From the NCBI GenBank assembly GCA_007618135.1, contig PHFX01000168.1:1-37587 (forward strand): a DNA stretch of 37,587 nucleotides. Direction: 5' to 3'. A program made the position numbers and the translations under genes. The first letter of the stretch is position 1. Each line of letters starts with the position of its first letter. This DNA is from Candidatus Brocadia sp. WS118 (GTDB lineage: Bacteria > Planctomycetota > Brocadiia > Brocadiales > Brocadiaceae). A model generated the notes under the pieces. The model worked only from the letters and a program-made list of their open reading frames with translations, was not told the DNA's origin and did no database searches. Below, piece after piece: positions 7,195 through 15,662 of the stretch.

Positions 7195-7458
7195 ATGATT
7201 GTAACAAAAAAGATACTTGCAGATAAGCTTATAAAATATATAAACAGAGAAAAGGATTTATCAAGTCTTGTAAACTGGGCAGAGGATATGATAAAAGAAG
7301 GTGATTTTGAAGATGAAAATTTTGAACTTTTAAGAAACATTCTCGCCAGGATTGGACTTGCAAATGTGCGTGAATTTGGTCTGAGTTGGGATGACTGTTA
7401 TGATTATCTTCATAAACTAGGATATGATGTGAAAGTAGAGGTGCCCGAGGCGACCTAA
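7195..7458 (+). CDS. Small acidic helical protein of unknown function
   Basis: This 87-residue protein starts at the ATG at 7195, 1 bp after the holA stop; an earlier start at 7171 would overlap holA. The sequence is mainly helical and acidic (SLVNWAEDMIKEGDFEDEN, ILARIGLANVREFGLSWDD, CYDYLHKLGYDVKVEV). No known motif is recognised. Size and composition resemble small immunity- or antitoxin-type proteins, but no toxin is adjacent. Tight spacing to holA suggests co-transcription. Confidence 0.7.
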   Translation: MIVTKKILADKLIKYINREKDLSSLVNWAEDMIKEGDFEDENFELLRNILARIGLANVREFGLSWDDCYDYLHKLGYDVKVEVPEAT

Positions 7459-7590
7459 CTGTTCTCCTTATGCGAGGCGGAGTGTATTTTCTGTGAAAAT
7501 GTAGCGCCGAACCTTGTGCTTGGCCTTGGTGGATAAACATAGTACCACAAATTATCTTTGAAACAAAATGATTTTGAGAAAGGAAAGAAA

Positions 7591-8238
7591 ATGAAGTTTT
7601 TTATTGATACGGCGGACGTGAAAGAAATTCGTGAGGCTCACAGTTTAGGAATCCTGGACGGAGTGACAACAAATCCATCTTTGATAGCCAAGACGGGAAG
7701 GCCTTTTCGTGAAACGATTGAGGATATCTGTTCCATTGTGAAGGGTCCTGTGAGCGCCGAGGTGGTAAGCCTGGATACGGAAGGTATGCTCAAAGAAGCA
7801 CGGGAACTGGCAAAGATCGCCAGTAACATTGTCGTCAAAATTCCTTTAATAAAAAATGGCCTGAAGGCTGTGAAGCGGTTAACGGAAGAGGGCATTAAAA
7901 CCAACGTGACCCTCTGTTTCTCCTCGAATCAGGCACTTTTGGCGGCAAAGGCCGGCGGCACGTATGTAAGTCCCTTTGTCGGGAGACTGGATGACAGGGG
8001 ACAGGCGGGCATGGAGCTCATACAGGAAATCCGCACCATATATGATAATTATGGCTTTCAAACGGAAATCATTGTTGCCAGCATCCGCAATCCCGTTCAT
8101 GTCCGTGATTCCGCGTTAATGGGGGCAGACGTTGCAACGATTCCCTTTAATGTGTTTGATTTGCTTGTTCAACATCCGCTTACGGATGATGGCGTCAAGA
8201 AATTTCTGGCTGATTGGGAAAAGGTGCCAAAAAAATAA
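7591..8238 (+). CDS. Transaldolase / fructose-6-phosphate aldolase-like (TalC/Fsa class)
   Basis: This 215-residue protein belongs to the short transaldolase family, which transfers dihydroxyacetone units between sugar phosphates in the pentose phosphate pathway (or cleaves fructose-6-phosphate). The Schiff-base lysine is K83 in NIVVKIPL. Other family features are [39 protein letters not shown] and [10 protein letters not shown]. The ATG at 7591 follows GAGAAAGGAAAG, a good ribosome site, and gives the usual length. A TTG 33 bp upstream is less likely. Transaldolase versus aldolase activity cannot be separated reliably from sequence. Confidence 0.93.
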   Translation: MKFFIDTADVKEIREAHSLGILDGVTTNPSLIAKTGRPFRETIEDICSIVKGPVSAEVVSLDTEGMLKEARELAKIASNIVVKIPLIKNGLKAVKRLTEEGIKTNVTLCFSSNQALLAAKAGGTYVSPFVGRLDDRGQAGMELIQEIRTIYDNYGFQTEIIVASIRNPVHVRDSALMGADVATIPFNVFDLLVQHPLTDDGVKKFLADWEKVPKK

Positions 8239-8320
8239 ATCCGGAATACAAATAACGAAACTTAAGACAAGGAATACCAGGCTCAGTTCATTGTAAGGAA
8301 TTTCAATTACCCCCCATAAT

Positions 8321-8338
8321 CCCCCCGTTTACGGGGGG
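8321..8338. repeat. CCCCCCGT-TT-ACGGGGGG hairpin repeat
   Basis: A perfect 8-bp GC stem with a two-base loop lies in the gap after the transaldolase gene. The neighbouring GAAACAGGAGGG extends the motif. A related half-copy, CCCTGTTTCCCCCCGTTTAC, occurs near 37425-37444. There is no T-run. Confidence 0.55.
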
Positions 8339-8412
8339 AAACAGGAGGGAAAGTAGCCGAAGTCCTAATTTAAGACTTTTTCAGGGAGTTTTTGTCGAGG
8401 TGGAGCAATACC

Positions 8413-9624
8413 GTGTTTAAACCCACAAAAAGCAAACTCAGTGTCTTTTTTTTGGTCTTGACGTTTTTACCGTTGATAGTCATGCGTTTGGTTGTCTATC
8501 CCATTACTTTTCAAACCCTCAAAGAGGAAATTATCAAAAACCTGGAGATTGCTGTCCACAAACAGGCTGAATTGGTTACACAATGGATGGAAACGTGTAT
8601 CAATGATGCCCAAAGCATCGCACATAATCCTATTATCATTATGGCTATCCAGGCGGCGCAAGGAGAGACAGAACGTGGTGAATTGTTGAAATATCTGGAT
8701 ACCATGGATTATTTCGGCTACCTCTGGAAGGAGTATGGCCAGAAAGAGATTTCTGTTGCAGATCGCAATGGCACGATAAGGATAGCGTCAAAAAAAGAGC
8801 TTGTGGGCACAAATATCTCAACAAAAGATTTTTTCCGCACCGCCATGGAGGGGATTTTTTTTACCTCCAACATCATACCATCAGACATCCCCATTGAAAA
8901 TGAGACAGGCACGCCGGAAACCGGAGTGCCTACCATGCTGGTTGCCGCTCCGGTAAAGGATACCTTGAATACTATTATTGGGGCAGTGTCAATGCGGATA
9001 CCTGTATCTGAAATGAATGCATTGATGCGGAATATTCATCTGGGAAAGACCGGTGAAACGTACCTGGTCAATGCACAGGGATATATGCTAACGGAATCGC
9101 GCTTTACGGAGGATTTAAAGAGGCAACAGCAAATTAAAAACCGATCTGCTCTGGAATTGAAGCTTGTCGATCCGGTGACAGGTGTCATGACAAAGGGCGT
9201 TTCTGAGTGCATCAAAGGCGCAGAAGGATTTCATGCCGACGGATACGCCGACTATCGTGGCATACAGGTCTTGGGATTTTGGCAGTGGATGCCGGATTAT
9301 GGGTGGGGTGTGATTGCTGAGATTGACGTTCAAGAAGGTTACGGAGCGGTTTATACCTTGCGGAATTATATCATGTCCGTCTTTGGAATGGTGGCAATCG
9401 GGGTTATTATTATTGCCTTCTTTCTGGGGAAGAAAATTTCTGCCCCCATTCGCTACCTTACGGGAATTTCAAAAATCATTGCCAATGGGAGTTACCGTAC
9501 AAGGGCTGCTTATCAATCAGATGACGAAGTAGGCGAACTTGCCCATGCTATCAACAAGATGGCGGAGACCCTGGAGAAAAAGTCGCAGATGCCTGAGTCT
9601 ATGACTGGCGAAAAGAGCATATGA
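8413..9624 (+). CDS. Membrane sensor with periplasmic double Cache domain and HAMP, no output domain
   Basis: This protein of about 403 residues has an N-terminal TM segment (LSVFFLVLTFLPLIVM), a large periplasmic dCache-type ligand-binding region (from about residue 40 to 310, with GKTGETYLVNAQGYMLTESRF and the end motif YGWGVIAEIDVQEGY), a second TM (MVAIGVIIIAFFLG) and one HAMP domain (KKISAPIRYLTGISKII to INKMAETLEKK). It then stops. No kinase, GGDEF or methyl-accepting domain follows. The GTG at 8413 has a GGTGGAG ribosome site 7 bp upstream and is preferred to the TTG at 8392. It may signal through a separate partner or be a C-terminally lost receptor. Confidence 0.85.
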   Translation: MFKPTKSKLSVFFLVLTFLPLIVMRLVVYPITFQTLKEEIIKNLEIAVHKQAELVTQWMETCINDAQSIAHNPIIIMAIQAAQGETERGELLKYLDTMDYFGYLWKEYGQKEISVADRNGTIRIASKKELVGTNISTKDFFRTAMEGIFFTSNIIPSDIPIENETGTPETGVPTMLVAAPVKDTLNTIIGAVSMRIPVSEMNALMRNIHLGKTGETYLVNAQGYMLTESRFTEDLKRQQQIKNRSALELKLVDPVTGVMTKGVSECIKGAEGFHADGYADYRGIQVLGFWQWMPDYGWGVIAEIDVQEGYGAVYTLRNYIMSVFGMVAIGVIIIAFFLGKKISAPIRYLTGISKIIANGSYRTRAAYQSDDEVGELAHAINKMAETLEKKSQMPESMTGEKSI

Positions 9625-9715
9625 AACTGCACGATGATAAAAAACCTATAATAAGTGAGAAATCGGCTGTTATGTGGCCTGGCTGGATCCGGTACGGACG
9701 ATGGAGGGGAATTTC

Positions 9716-11062
9716 ATGACACTAAAGAAACTACAAAAAGATTTGTTTGATACAAAGACGCGTGCGATTAAAAAGGCCCCCCTTGCTGACCGGATGAGAC
9801 CGCGGGATTTGAAAGACTTTGTCGGACAGGAACACCTGGTGGGCGACGGCAAGATCCTTCACAGACTTGTGGAAAACAAAGAACTGGTGTCTCTGATATT
9901 TTGGGGACCTCCCGGCGTTGGGAAGACGACGCTAGCCTTTATCATTGCCCAGGCAATGGATGCGCATTTTGTCTCGTTTTCTGCGGTATTATCAGGTGTC
10001 AAAGACATCCGGGGTGTCATTGAAGACGCGAAAGAGCAATTGAAATTTTACGGGAAAAAAACCATCCTCTTTGTAGATGAGATTCACCGGTTTAACAAGG
10101 CACAGCAGGATGCGTTTCTTCATCATGTGGAAGACGGTACGATAACCCTCGTGGGCGCCACGACTGAGAACCCTTCCTTTGAGGTGAATGCCCCGCTGCT
10201 CTCGCGTTGCAAGGTGCTGGTATTGGAACGACTCACCGACGGTCATATCAAGGTTATTATGACAAACGCCCTCACGGATAAAGATCGGGGACTTGGGAAT
10301 CTAAACGTGGAGATACAAAACGACGCATTTGATTTTTTGGCGCGCCTTGCGCAGGGAGATGCGCGGGTTGCCTTAAATTCCCTGGAAGCGGCAGTCATGC
10401 TTGTGAAACCCGATCAGGCAGGTAAGCGGATGGTAACTCTGGAGACGGCCCAGGAGGCAATACAGCGGAAGGCGCTCCTCTACGACAAAGGAGGCGAGGA
10501 GCATTATAACGTCATTTCCGCCTTTATTAAATCCATGCGAGGGAGTGACCCTGATGCAGCCCTTTATTGGCTGGCGCGGATGCTGGATGCGGGTGAAGAC
10601 CCGCTCTTTGTTGCGCGTCGCATGATCATATTTGCCTCAGAAGATATCGGAAATGCAGATCCGCATGCTATTCAACTGGCAATTGCCGTTAAGGATGCAT
10701 TTGACTTTATCGGTATGCCAGAAGGGTGGATACCCCTTGCCCAGGGCGTCACCTATCTTGCCTGCGCGCCAAAAAGCAATGCATCATATATGGCTTATCT
10801 GACGGCATTGAAAGATGTCAGGGAAAAAGGCGCATTGCCCGTGCCGTTTCATATTCGCAATGCCCCCACACCATTAATGAAAGACCTTGGATATGGCATG
10901 GGGTATAAATATCCGCATAGCTTTGGTGGATATACAGAGCAGGTTTCTCTGCCAGACGAACTGCAAGACAGAGAATACTACAAACCAACGGAAAATGGAT
11001 TTGATAAGGAGATCAAAGAGCGTCTTATCCGGTTTAAAAAAAACCGCAACCTGATAAAATAA
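9716..11062 (+). CDS. rarA: Replication-associated recombination protein A (AAA+ ATPase)
   Basis: This 448-residue clamp-loader-like AAA+ ATPase of the RarA/MgsA/WRNIP1 family acts at stalled replication forks. N-terminal PLADRMRPRDLKDFVGQEHL is the family signature. Walker A is GPPGVGKT (residues 64-71), Walker B is ILFVDEIHRFNKAQQD, and the sensor region is LVGATTENPSFEVNAPLLSR. The C-terminal tetramerisation part contains ASEDIGNADP and LKDVREKGALPVPFHIRNA. The ATG at 9716 follows GGAGGGG with 6-bp spacing and is preferred to the GTG at 9674. It sits between the two Cache genes, with no functional link apparent. Confidence 0.95.
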   Translation: MTLKKLQKDLFDTKTRAIKKAPLADRMRPRDLKDFVGQEHLVGDGKILHRLVENKELVSLIFWGPPGVGKTTLAFIIAQAMDAHFVSFSAVLSGVKDIRGVIEDAKEQLKFYGKKTILFVDEIHRFNKAQQDAFLHHVEDGTITLVGATTENPSFEVNAPLLSRCKVLVLERLTDGHIKVIMTNALTDKDRGLGNLNVEIQNDAFDFLARLAQGDARVALNSLEAAVMLVKPDQAGKRMVTLETAQEAIQRKALLYDKGGEEHYNVISAFIKSMRGSDPDAALYWLARMLDAGEDPLFVARRMIIFASEDIGNADPHAIQLAIAVKDAFDFIGMPEGWIPLAQGVTYLACAPKSNASYMAYLTALKDVREKGALPVPFHIRNAPTPLMKDLGYGMGYKYPHSFGGYTEQVSLPDELQDREYYKPTENGFDKEIKERLIRFKKNRNLIK

Positions 11063-11110
11063 AGCAATTTTATCCCCTAAAAAGATAACTCATTAAAATG
11101 TTTAATTATT

Positions 11111-11138
11111 TTGAATTTAAAAAAATTTAAGGTATAAT
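11111..11138 (+). promoter_or_regulatory. Sigma-70-type promoter candidate
   Basis: TTGAAT (11111-11116) and TATAAT (11133-11138) are separated by 16 bp in an A/T-rich stretch after rarA. The next gene starts at 11462, leaving a 5' leader of about 310 nt that contains a palindromic repeat. Confidence 0.55.
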
Positions 11139-11199
11139 GTTAACGCATGTTCTTTTTGATTATAGTAAGCGCAGTAAATACGTATACATGCACCTGTCA

Positions 11200-11285
11200 T
11201 CATTGCGAGGGCGGTAGCCCGAAGCAATCTCTACGGTATGGATTGCTTCGCGGAGTTTACACTGAGCAAAGAGAATATGCTCGCA
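11200..11285. repeat. CATTGCGAG...GAAGCAATC palindromic element, variant with GAGTTTACACTGAGCAAAG
   Basis: CATTGCGAGGGCGG and then GAAGCAATC (11200-11229) face GATTGCTTCGCGGAGTTTAC and sequence ending GCTCGCAA (11240-11285). The inserted GAGTTTACACTGAGCAAAG block is shared with the element at about 34022-34068, so these two are copies of one subfamily. Confidence 0.7.
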
Positions 11286-11461
11286 AGGCACATTTTTATG
11301 TTTACTATAGTCTTGGGTAGAAAGGGGAAGTCTTATGCTAAAAATGAGTGAAAGGAAGAGAAACAACAGAGTTCTTACTACATTACTTTATGGTTGTATC
11401 GATATTTGGTCACAACAAGGCCGAAGGAATCTATGTTATTTTTTCATAAGGAGGAAAAACA

Positions 11462-13237
11462 ATGATTAAAACAACCAAAGCAACCATAGCCGCACTCATT
11501 TCATGTTCCTTGTTGTCAATCTTTGTAGTTAAAATGGCTTTTCCTGACACCCTCAGTATCATTCGGGAGGGTATTGTAAGGGACTTGCAAGGTATCACAC
11601 GAAAGCAAGCTGATATTATTACGGCCTGGGTTGATGCCCGAAAGAAAGATATACGGGTTACCGCCCATAACTTACCTGCATACCGTAGTTCCGTAATCCA
11701 GGAGAACATGGAACCGGATTTTTCCAAACCCCTTGAATATCTCACTTTTATAAAAAATGTGTACCATTACAAGGAAGTTTTTATTACAAACCCTATGGGT
11801 GTAATAATTCTTTCAACGGACAAAAACAACGTAGGGATGGATGTCTCCACTGCACAATATATTCAAGAGGCATTAAAGGGGAAAACGTTTTTTTCTGACA
11901 TGATGCCTTCTACCCTACCTATTGAGAATGAATTTGGCGAGCTGGAGGTAGGGCTACCCACGATGTTTGTATCAAGCCCTGTTACGAATGGGAAAATGAA
12001 TCTCTTAGGGGTATTGGTCTTCAGGCTTGATGTGAATGAACTCATAAAGCTGATACTACCCATGAAAGCTACAGAATCAGGAGAAATTTATTTAATTAAC
12101 AGAAATGGACTCATGCTTACAGAATCCCGTTTCGCAGCCGATCTCAAGAAAAACGGTTTTATAAAAAAACGGGTGCCATTAGAGTTGAAGGTGGTAAATC
12201 CCAAGACGGGGAACCAGACCCTGGCGGTCCAGCAATGTTTGAAAGGAATGGAAGGATTCAATGACACGGGCTATCTCGACTATCGGGGTACCAGTGTGAT
12301 CGGTTACTGGACATGGCTGCCGTATCTGAATTGGGGGCTTATTGCCGAAATTAACGTGGATGAGGCGTGTAACGAGGTCCGTAAATTTTTTCAGGATACC
12401 ATGATTAAGAATCTGCGCGGACTTATGCACCGGCAGGTCAACCTGGTGAAGATGTCCATGGAAGGGCATAAGAACAATGCGAAAGCAATTGCCCGTAAAC
12501 CACAAACAATTCATTATACAAAGGGCGTTGGATCTGTCGATGAGTTTGTCAGCGCGCTCAACTATTTGGAGTTCATCAGGGATGAATATGGGTATAAAGG
12601 CATCTTTATCTGTGACTCAGCAGGGGTTATAAAGTTAGCTACCGAGAAAAATTTGGTGGGTATGGATGTTTCCGGAGAAGACTATTTTGTTGAAGCAAAA
12701 AAACACGAGGTCTTTGTGAGCGATGTAAAGCCTTCAACAACCCCCATCCTCAGTGAATTTGGTAAGATTGAACGTAACATCCCAACGCTGTTTGTATCCT
12801 CAGTAATCCAGGAAGGCAATGGGGCTTTTGCCGGTATGCTGGTACTTCGGGTTGATATGATGGAGTTGAATAAACTCATGCATAGTATTGAGATTGGAGA
12901 AAGTGGCGAGACATATCTTATCAATTCGGATGGTGTTTTTATCACAGAGTCGCGATTTACCATTGAACTTAAACGGAATGGCATGATAAAAGACAGAACT
13001 GCCCTGGAGCTGAAAGGAATCAATCCCAAATCGGGAAGGTTAACAAAGGGGATTGCCGAATGTCTGAATGGAGGCGAGGGATACGATGTCACCGGTTATC
13101 CTGACTATCGAGGGGTGCCCGTATTAGGAACGTGGTGCTGGATTCCGGAATACGAATGGGGTGTAGTTGTCGAGATCGACCTTGACGAGGCATTTCGTAA
13201 AAGTTCCGCCTTTTGGGGTATTAAACAGTATTTCTAA
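11462..13237 (+). CDS. Membrane-anchored protein with two tandem double-Cache sensor modules, no cytoplasmic domain
   Basis: This 591-residue protein has one N-terminal TM or signal anchor (IAALISCSLLSIFVVKMAF) and then two full Cache modules: about residues 38-305 and 315-583. They match each other along their length: QADIITAWVDARKKD versus QVNLVKMSMEGHKNN, NKNNVGMDVS-like versus EKNLVGMDVSGEDYF, ESGEIYLINRNGLMLTESRF versus ESGETYLINSDGVFITESRF, and GYLDYRGTSVIGYWTW versus GYPDYRGVPVLGTWCW. Each ends in a W-G-x3-EI(N/D) motif. There is no second TM, HAMP or output domain. AAGGAGGAAAAAC is a strong ribosome site. Modules like these bind small ligands. How a signal would cross the membrane is unclear. 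Confidence 0.9.
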   Translation: MIKTTKATIAALISCSLLSIFVVKMAFPDTLSIIREGIVRDLQGITRKQADIITAWVDARKKDIRVTAHNLPAYRSSVIQENMEPDFSKPLEYLTFIKNVYHYKEVFITNPMGVIILSTDKNNVGMDVSTAQYIQEALKGKTFFSDMMPSTLPIENEFGELEVGLPTMFVSSPVTNGKMNLLGVLVFRLDVNELIKLILPMKATESGEIYLINRNGLMLTESRFAADLKKNGFIKKRVPLELKVVNPKTGNQTLAVQQCLKGMEGFNDTGYLDYRGTSVIGYWTWLPYLNWGLIAEINVDEACNEVRKFFQDTMIKNLRGLMHRQVNLVKMSMEGHKNNAKAIARKPQTIHYTKGVGSVDEFVSALNYLEFIRDEYGYKGIFICDSAGVIKLATEKNLVGMDVSGEDYFVEAKKHEVFVSDVKPSTTPILSEFGKIERNIPTLFVSSVIQEGNGAFAGMLVLRVDMMELNKLMHSIEIGESGETYLINSDGVFITESRFTIELKRNGMIKDRTALELKGINPKSGRLTKGIAECLNGGEGYDVTGYPDYRGVPVLGTWCWIPEYEWGVVVEIDLDEAFRKSSAFWGIKQYF

Positions 13238-13274
13238 AGATTCTGATGGAATGCCGTTTTTTGTTTTTTGAAGG

Positions 13275-13302
13275 CAGGGGTGAATGTCCGTTCGCCCCTG
13301 TC
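13275..13302. repeat. CAGGGGTGAA-N6-TTCGCCCCTG hairpin
   Basis: A ten-base-pair stem (one G-T wobble) with loop TGTCCG lies about 40 bp after the tandem Cache gene. No T-run follows on the plus strand. It could be a dispersed palindromic unit. The rest of 13303-13502 shows nothing convincing. Confidence 0.5.
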
Positions 13303-13502
13303 ATCAAATATTGCCTGGAGTACGAAACTGCAACCAAATCTCCAGTCCTCCCCCTTTATCCCATAGGTGTAAAGTTAAACGGTTTTCTGATCGTATGGAC
13401 AAACTCCGTTTGTCCATGATTGCCCCTTGTGACTTACAACAGTATGAAAACAATCGGAAATGCGACGGGAGTTGTCCACTGCCGACATCTTCTTGTTGTC
13501 CC

Positions 13503-13814
13503 TTAACATAACTGGATACCTCTACCCACAGCTTTTGCCACGGCTACCTTTCCTGCAAAAATATTTGAAACACCTTCATTATCCCTCATTTTTCTGAAGA
13601 CATCCCATGCAGATTTCAGTTCTTTCGGTTTACCCTCAGCATTCGTACCTTTAGCTTTTCCTATCAATTGAGGAAAAAGCGCTGGGGTTTCATCAATAAG
13701 TTTCTTTACCGTTGCCCTGCATCCCTCTTGCTTTGTCTTATCGCTTTCTCCAAGCATGGAAACAAGTGCGGTTCTTGTATCCACAAGCTTCGTCTCAAGG
13801 TCATTGTGTATATT
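13503..13814 (-). pseudogene. Remnant of a four-helix-bundle (4HB) chemoreceptor-type sensor domain
   Basis: A reverse-strand frame opens after an in-frame TAG at about 13824-13826. It reads DLETKLVDTRTALVSMLGES, then AWDVFRKMRDNEGVSNIFAG, then KVAVAKAVGRGIQ before a stop at 13503-13505. The last part follows the 4HB_MCP pattern, in which a helix with W-x2-(F/Y)-R-x2-R-x-N-E leads to an A-G-(K/D)-x2-x-A-K-A-x3-G-I-Q turn. There is no start codon in a sensible place (GTG at 13784 is mid-helix), no TM and no signalling domain, so this is a leftover piece. The 4HB match is by eye. Confidence 0.45.
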
Positions 13815-13859
13815 TAATTCCGTCTATTGTCAAAAGTTGATTTGAAATCAAGAAAGATC

Positions 13860-13876
13860 GCGACCAGTCTGGTCGC
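13860..13876. repeat. GCGACCAG-T-CTGGTCGC palindrome
   Basis: A perfect 8-bp stem with a one-base centre lies in the gap between the 4HB remnant and the lhgO-like gene. Apart from this, 13827-14032 shows no gene that can be supported. Confidence 0.5.
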
Positions 13877-14032
13877 CTTACAATGTGGAGAGCATAAAGT
13901 CACTGCCATAGTCAGCTTGATTTCGGGAATTTCAAAGTTGAGGTACTTCGGTTGTTTTAGCTTCCTTCGCCTTACTCAGGATATGCTCTCAGTTGGAAAT
14001 TTTTTCCATAAAACTAAATAGCTACAAAAACC

Positions 14033-15244
14033 CTAGCGTTTCGTGCTCAGTTCTATTCTCTTTTCCACTTCATCAATGATAAATTTACTAAATGAAAAGG
14101 CTGAGGTGAACGCGGGTGATACAGCATTTAATATGTGCGTGGAATTTTCTCCGTGTTCGACAACAAAGTCCATCACTAATTTCATGGTTTCCGTGTCTAA
14201 TAACTGTGCCCGGATGCCCGGATTCAGGTAGTTGCCAAACTTGTTTATGTCTATCTTCTTTACTAAATGTACTGCCTGCTGTATAAAATAATTCCGATAA
14301 TATTTTTTCATTTCCTCAAAGGCTAAACTTCTAAAATGAAAGGCATTGGTGACAAAAAGCTTTGTTTCATGAAATAACACCTCAAAGAATTCATTTAAAC
14401 GAAAATTCGAAAGGCCCTGATAATTTTCTCTCCACAAGGCTGGGATTGCCGTTGGCCCTATCTTAATTTTCCCGGCGGCAGTTATGGTAAAATGGACGCC
14501 CAGAAATGGATTTTTTAAATTGGGCACAGGATAAATATGTTTGCAAATCAAAGAGGTGTCTTTATATTCCAGGTATAGACCTTTGAAAGGGATTAAGGTG
14601 TACTTTTGCCCGATGCCAAATTGATGGGCAATTTTATCTGCATATAAACCTGCCGAGTTGATTAAATATCTAAATTTTATTTTTTGTGTATTTGTGCAGA
14701 CGGTGGAGTTGTCTTCTCTTTTTATAAACTTCTCGTTGAGTAAGATTTTTACACTCCCTTTTAAACTATGAGCGATATGTTCGACGACTTCTGTGGGATT
14801 TACTACGGATGTTGTCGGTGAATATAACGCCTTATCAAAAGTCCTGGCATTGGATTCAAGTACGGTTAATCTTTTCTCATCTACTATTTCTAGTTCTACG
14901 CCGTTTTTATCCCCTCGTCTTTTCAGCTCAAAAATGCCTCCAAGTTCCTTTTCGTCCTTTGCTACCACGATTTTCCCGCATCTATTTATCGTGAGATGGT
15001 GTTTTAAACAGTAATCAGTTAAGAGCCTGTTCCCCTCCACGGTAAACTTTGCCTTAAGACTGTCGGGTGAATAATAAAAACCGGCATGAAGTACCCCGCT
15101 ATTCCTCCCGCTTGCATGACGGGCTACAGATGCTTCTTTTTCAATTACGATAATGTTTAAATCCGGATGTCTGCTGGTAAGTTCTTTAGCAATAGATATA
15201 CCAACTATTCCACCTCCGACGATCAATATATCTGTTGTTATCAT
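14033..15244 (-). CDS. lhgO: FAD-dependent L-2-hydroxyglutarate dehydrogenase/oxidase-like protein
   Basis: This 403-residue FAD oxidoreductase of the DAO/LhgO family is expected to oxidise L-2-hydroxyglutarate to 2-oxoglutarate and pass electrons to a quinone. The dinucleotide-binding motif IVGGGIVGISIAKEL is near residue 8. The family signature RHASGRNSGVLHAGFYY follows at about residues 42-58. Other features are YLINSAGLYADKIAH and, at the C-terminus, HILNAVSPAFTSAFSF. Length is normal. It stands alone on its strand with long gaps either side. Related glycerol-3-phosphate-type oxidases are possible, but the N-terminal signature favours LhgO. Confidence 0.85.
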   Translation of the reverse strand: MITTDILIVGGGIVGISIAKELTSRHPDLNIIVIEKEASVARHASGRNSGVLHAGFYYSPDSLKAKFTVEGNRLLTDYCLKHHLTINRCGKIVVAKDEKELGGIFELKRRGDKNGVELEIVDEKRLTVLESNARTFDKALYSPTTSVVNPTEVVEHIAHSLKGSVKILLNEKFIKREDNSTVCTNTQKIKFRYLINSAGLYADKIAHQFGIGQKYTLIPFKGLYLEYKDTSLICKHIYPVPNLKNPFLGVHFTITAAGKIKIGPTAIPALWRENYQGLSNFRLNEFFEVLFHETKLFVTNAFHFRSLAFEEMKKYYRNYFIQQAVHLVKKIDINKFGNYLNPGIRAQLLDTETMKLVMDFVVEHGENSTHILNAVSPAFTSAFSFSKFIIDEVEKRIELSTKR

Positions 15245-15509
15245 GGTTATTTATTCAATTGACTATGAATCTCCTTGATGAGTTTAGGATTAAACTTTTG
15301 TTCCTGGCATTACGAATAAAAGGCGTATGGTGTATCACTAACGAAAGTTTAAGAAAAGATAAACGGATCATAGAATAGTGGGTATTTTATGATCTGCATG
15401 CATGTTAAATACCTCATTTTTGAGATTGACCAGATATTATATTTCATGTACTATAACAAAGCGAGAAGAAAGGTTCAAGGGCGTAGATTCAGAAATACCA
15501 AGGGACAAT

Positions 15510-15662
15510 ATGCATATCGTGTCTCAAACCGAAAAAGACCGCATAACATCTCTCATTCCGCATGAGCTTGATAAAGACCGGGAATTGAGGACTGATTTTA
15601 TAGAACGGATATCAGATCAATACCGGGTTAATTATTTTATTCTTGACGAGACGTATCGATGA
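15510..15662 (+). CDS. Small ORF overlapping the HepT-like pseudogene start; possible toxin-antitoxin partner remnant
   Basis: About 50 codons run from the ATG at 15510 (an upstream ATG at 15402 would give 86). The sequence is charged and helical: QTEKDRITSLIPHELDKDRE and then FIERISDQYRVNYFILDETY. Its TGA overlaps the ATG of the HepT-like frame (ATGA), the arrangement common in MNT-HepT pairs. However, it lacks the GSx(9-10)DxD nucleotidyltransferase motif. If it was an antitoxin, only a C-terminal piece is left. The family is not recognised. Confidence 0.35.
   Translation: MHIVSQTEKDRITSLIPHELDKDRELRTDFIERISDQYRVNYFILDETYR

Noticed and set aside
11336-11469. 44-codon leader ORF overlapping the start of the tandem Cache gene
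   Set aside because: No ribosome site and a basic random-looking sequence. It could be a leader peptide, but nothing supports it.
13284-13511. 75-codon forward ORF after the tandem Cache gene
   Set aside because: Cysteine- and proline-rich random composition, no ribosome site, starts inside a hairpin repeat.
13827-14021. 64-codon forward ORF
   Set aside because: No ribosome site or recognisable pattern, and it includes a palindrome.
15402-15662. MNT-type nucleotidyltransferase antitoxin upstream of the HepT-like frame
   Set aside because: The position fits, but the GS...DxD active-site motif is absent from this ORF and from the 250 bp upstream.
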